The position numbers and the translations under genes are program-made. A stretch of 64,000 nucleotides of DNA from Candidatus Poribacteria bacterium (GTDB lineage Bacteria > Poribacteria > WGA-4E > WGA-3G): assembly GCA_958295945.1 (NCBI GenBank), contig OY282386.1:5078204-5142203 (forward strand). Direction: 5' to 3'. This document shows, one piece after another, positions 62,147 to 64,000 of this stretch (position 1 is its first letter; every line of letters begins with the position of its first letter). Below the pieces are notes generated by a model. It saw nothing but the letters and a program-made list of their open reading frames with translations. It was not told the DNA's origin and searched no databases.

Positions 62147-64000
62147 TTACGGGAAGAGGGTGTACATGTTCTTGTTAAATAGTACACCTAACAAACTCCA
62201 AAGGCTGCCTGCAAGGAATTGACCAAAGATAAGACCCAAAAACAGTGGTAACGCATTACGGTAAGCACGGACACCACCACCTGTGAAAAGTATCCTCTTG
62301 AATAACCACCCTAAGAATATGGAAAACCACATCCATCCGATCGCCCAACCGTTACCCACAGCATATCCCACTGGATAAAACGGCCACCACAAAAACTGCC
62401 GTTTTAGTAATGTCAAAACACCAGTCAATAGGAAGCCAAATCCTATATGTTGGACTGCAGTTATATTAGGCGATCTCGGTGTAGTAATCCAGTTTTGTAG
62501 TCTGTTAAATTCACCGACACCCCATCGCGCAAACCGAAATTCATAATATAATGCGACGTGACCGACTATAGAAATAACTGCACCAACAATTGATGCTACT
62601 ATCAAAGCGATAACAATTCTATTTTCTCGGAGACGAAACTGTCTACCAATTTTAAATGCCTCTAACTGATGTGGCATAGGATGGCACCGATACCCGTAAG
62701 CAAGCCACGATAGTAAGGTTGTATTTGTCAAATTCTGTGCACCTAACGGACGACTTCCTAAAAAGAGTAGCATTAAACGGTCAGGATGTACGCCGTGTAG
62801 TTCGTGAGTCGGTGGACCGAGTTCAGCACGCATACGCGTCATACCGATGCACAATACCAAATAGATACCAAAATATCCGAGTGCTACCCACGGTGATAAT
62901 CCAGCAAAATACCAAAAGACTAATACTATTGCCAATCCGATTATCAACCCATAAACAGCAAGTTGATATAAACCGTCTTTTGACTTGAATGAAAACACGT
63001 TAGCAAGCACCCTTAATATCTCTCTCCTACTTGTTACCAATGCGAGTAGTCCAATGCCGATCCACGCGCCTGTCCGTTGTTCCGTTTGAAAACTAATTGC
63101 CGTTGTCCATCCCGTTCCACTGAAAAAGACACGTTGCAATCCCCAGAACAGGTAAAATCCCCAGAAGGACAACGCTAAATCTAACGGCATCAGATATCCA
63201 AGTCCTATTGCAAACGGATATACATAGATAGGTAATCGTCCCATTGCATTCCAAGGACGATCTTCAAAGAAAAGCAGATACTTTATTTTCAAAGATGGTA
63301 TTACAGGAAAAAGAAAATTGAGTCCTCCCATTATTTCAAGTCCAAAGGCAATGCCAAATCCAAGCCATATTAGTTTGTTACGAAATAGATTGGATGTATT
63401 TCCAAGCAATTCAACGGGAAGTGTTGTTAATGGATAACTTAACTTTTCATGATCTATCCACTGTTTCCGAATTATGATGTTTATACATAACATGATAAAG
63501 AGCAGAACAATCACCAAAACACTCCATGCGACAATAGGCCATAGCCATGCTTCCATATAACGAGGTTGCCAGAATGAATCATCCCCTTCAAAATAACCTT
63601 GTAATATTTTACGATCAGTAATCGTCAACCAAGTCGGTAGAAATCGAAAGAAGATATCTGCCCACTCATTTTCCGGCGTGGCAAACCATCCAGCATTAGC
63701 AATCATCGGTACTAATTGTCGGACGATGTCGTGTCCTGCAAGTGCTGTCGCAACAGACACCATGATGTAGGTCATTGCAAGTTCGCGTGATGTGGGGGCA
63801 GCGCGTTTTAATAGTTTTCTTAGGAACGGGGCAAGAGCAGCCAACAGAAAGAAGGTAAAAATGACGGTAGGAAAGATTGAAAAATCTGTGAGTTCCCAAA
63901 CAACGCGGTTTTCAGCTGATATTATCCAATAACAGGTAAGAATAATGAGAATAGAACCGAAGAGAAGCGTACCAATAAGAAATCGGATGGTTGAAGGTGT
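62147..64000 (-). CDS. DUF6785-like multi-pass membrane protein, partial
   Basis: At least 618 residues; the frame stays open to the window edge, so the true start lies beyond base 64000. There are many hydrophobic segments, and 'PTSRELAMTYIMVSVATALAGHDIV', 'ENEWADIFFRFLPTWLTI' and 'RMRAELGPPTHELHGVHPDRLML' are shared by DUF6785/DUF6784 transport-like proteins of planctomycete and poribacterial genomes. An opening at 63844 is only an internal TTG. The substrate is unknown; a transporter role is presumed from the helices. Confidence 0.8.
   Translation of the reverse strand, partial: TPSTIRFLIGTLLFGSILIILTCYWIISAENRVVWELTDFSIFPTVIFTFFLLAALAPFLRKLLKRAAPTSRELAMTYIMVSVATALAGHDIVRQLVPMIANAGWFATPENEWADIFFRFLPTWLTITDRKILQGYFEGDDSFWQPRYMEAWLWPIVAWSVLVIVLLFIMLCINIIIRKQWIDHEKLSYPLTTLPVELLGNTSNLFRNKLIWLGFGIAFGLEIMGGLNFLFPVIPSLKIKYLLFFEDRPWNAMGRLPIYVYPFAIGLGYLMPLDLALSFWGFYLFWGLQRVFFSGTGWTTAISFQTEQRTGAWIGIGLLALVTSRREILRVLANVFSFKSKDGLYQLAVYGLIIGLAIVLVFWYFAGLSPWVALGYFGIYLVLCIGMTRMRAELGPPTHELHGVHPDRLMLLFLGSRPLGAQNLTNTTLLSWLAYGYRCHPMPHQLEAFKIGRQFRLRENRIVIALIVASIVGAVISIVGHVALYYEFRFARWGVGEFNRLQNWITTPRSPNITAVQHIGFGFLLTGVLTLLKRQFLWWPFYPVGYAVGNGWAIGWMWFSIFLGWLFKRILFTGGGVRAYRNALPLFLGLIFGQFLAGSLWSLLGVLFNKNMYTLFP

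Overview
The window is a low-GC bacterial chromosome segment with a dense mix of housekeeping genes, accessory enzymes and many small inverted-repeat elements. Two phytanoyl-CoA-dioxygenase-like proteins, a DUF6785-type membrane protein, a sulfatase-fold protein, a PorX-like regulator, a FAD/Fe-S oxidoreductase followed by an Nramp-like transporter, and TPR and beta-helix proteins together resemble Candidatus Poribacteria or a related lineage of the FCB/PVC neighbourhood. That placement is inference from gene content; no rRNA is present to test it.

Layout. 1-2900: start of purB, a MITE, a frameshifted gene cut by an ISKra4-like element (1706-2862). 2900-5570: OGG1-type glycosylase, coiled-coil protein, GT4 glycosyltransferase, tRNA-Leu with its promoter. 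5570-8640: repeat-filled gap, DUF433/DUF5615 toxin-antitoxin pair, TPR protein, winged-helix protein. 8641-16094: FAD/Fe-S oxidoreductase, frameshifted Nramp transporter and PhyH enzyme in one operon, an SDR whose catalytic Tyr is Phe, and a divergent FAH-cupin operon. 16160-21210: MITE, pyrK-bioB, a DNA methyltransferase, serS, tRNA-Asp and tRNA-Val. 21390-26170: P-loop NTPase, ECF sigma factor, a repeat-rich gap, then a compact cluster around an E1-like (MoeB/ThiF) enzyme. 26240-29300: cydAB and a small exported protein. 29620-35955: a minus-strand run from ffh through rpsP, khpA, trmD, rplS, rnhB, yraN and a sugar nucleotidyltransferase to a PhyH protein, with rimM missing and a MITE inserted between rpsP and khpA. 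35960-37900: two ~370 bp direct repeats and other repeats. 37940-48270: lipoprotein, UbiA prenyltransferase, sulfatase-fold protein, GlcE-like oxidase, PorX-like protein, DsbD and a TPR protein. 48310-48520: tRNA-Thr and tRNA-Phe with a consensus promoter. 48537-58732: TAXI lipoprotein, halogenase-like flavoenzyme, retropepsin-like pair, PaaK-like ligase, radical SAM protein, VapBC-like pair, PQQ propeller and Fe-ADH. 58733-64000: repeat gap, small membrane protein, AT-rich gap, metallophosphoesterase, STAS protein, and the partial DUF6785-like protein.

The main global feature is the population of non-autonomous elements. One family is ~103 bp with TATAGT-type ends (six copies). A second has GGTGTGTAAAG ends shared with the resident ISKra4-like element. 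A third is a 161 bp element with a clean 8 bp target duplication. Points most worth a second look are the E1-like cluster whose upstream partner ends in Gly-Gly, the PorX-like protein with a receiver domain lacking its phosphoacceptor Asp, the halogenase-like flavoenzyme, and the long repeats at 36-37.5 kb.
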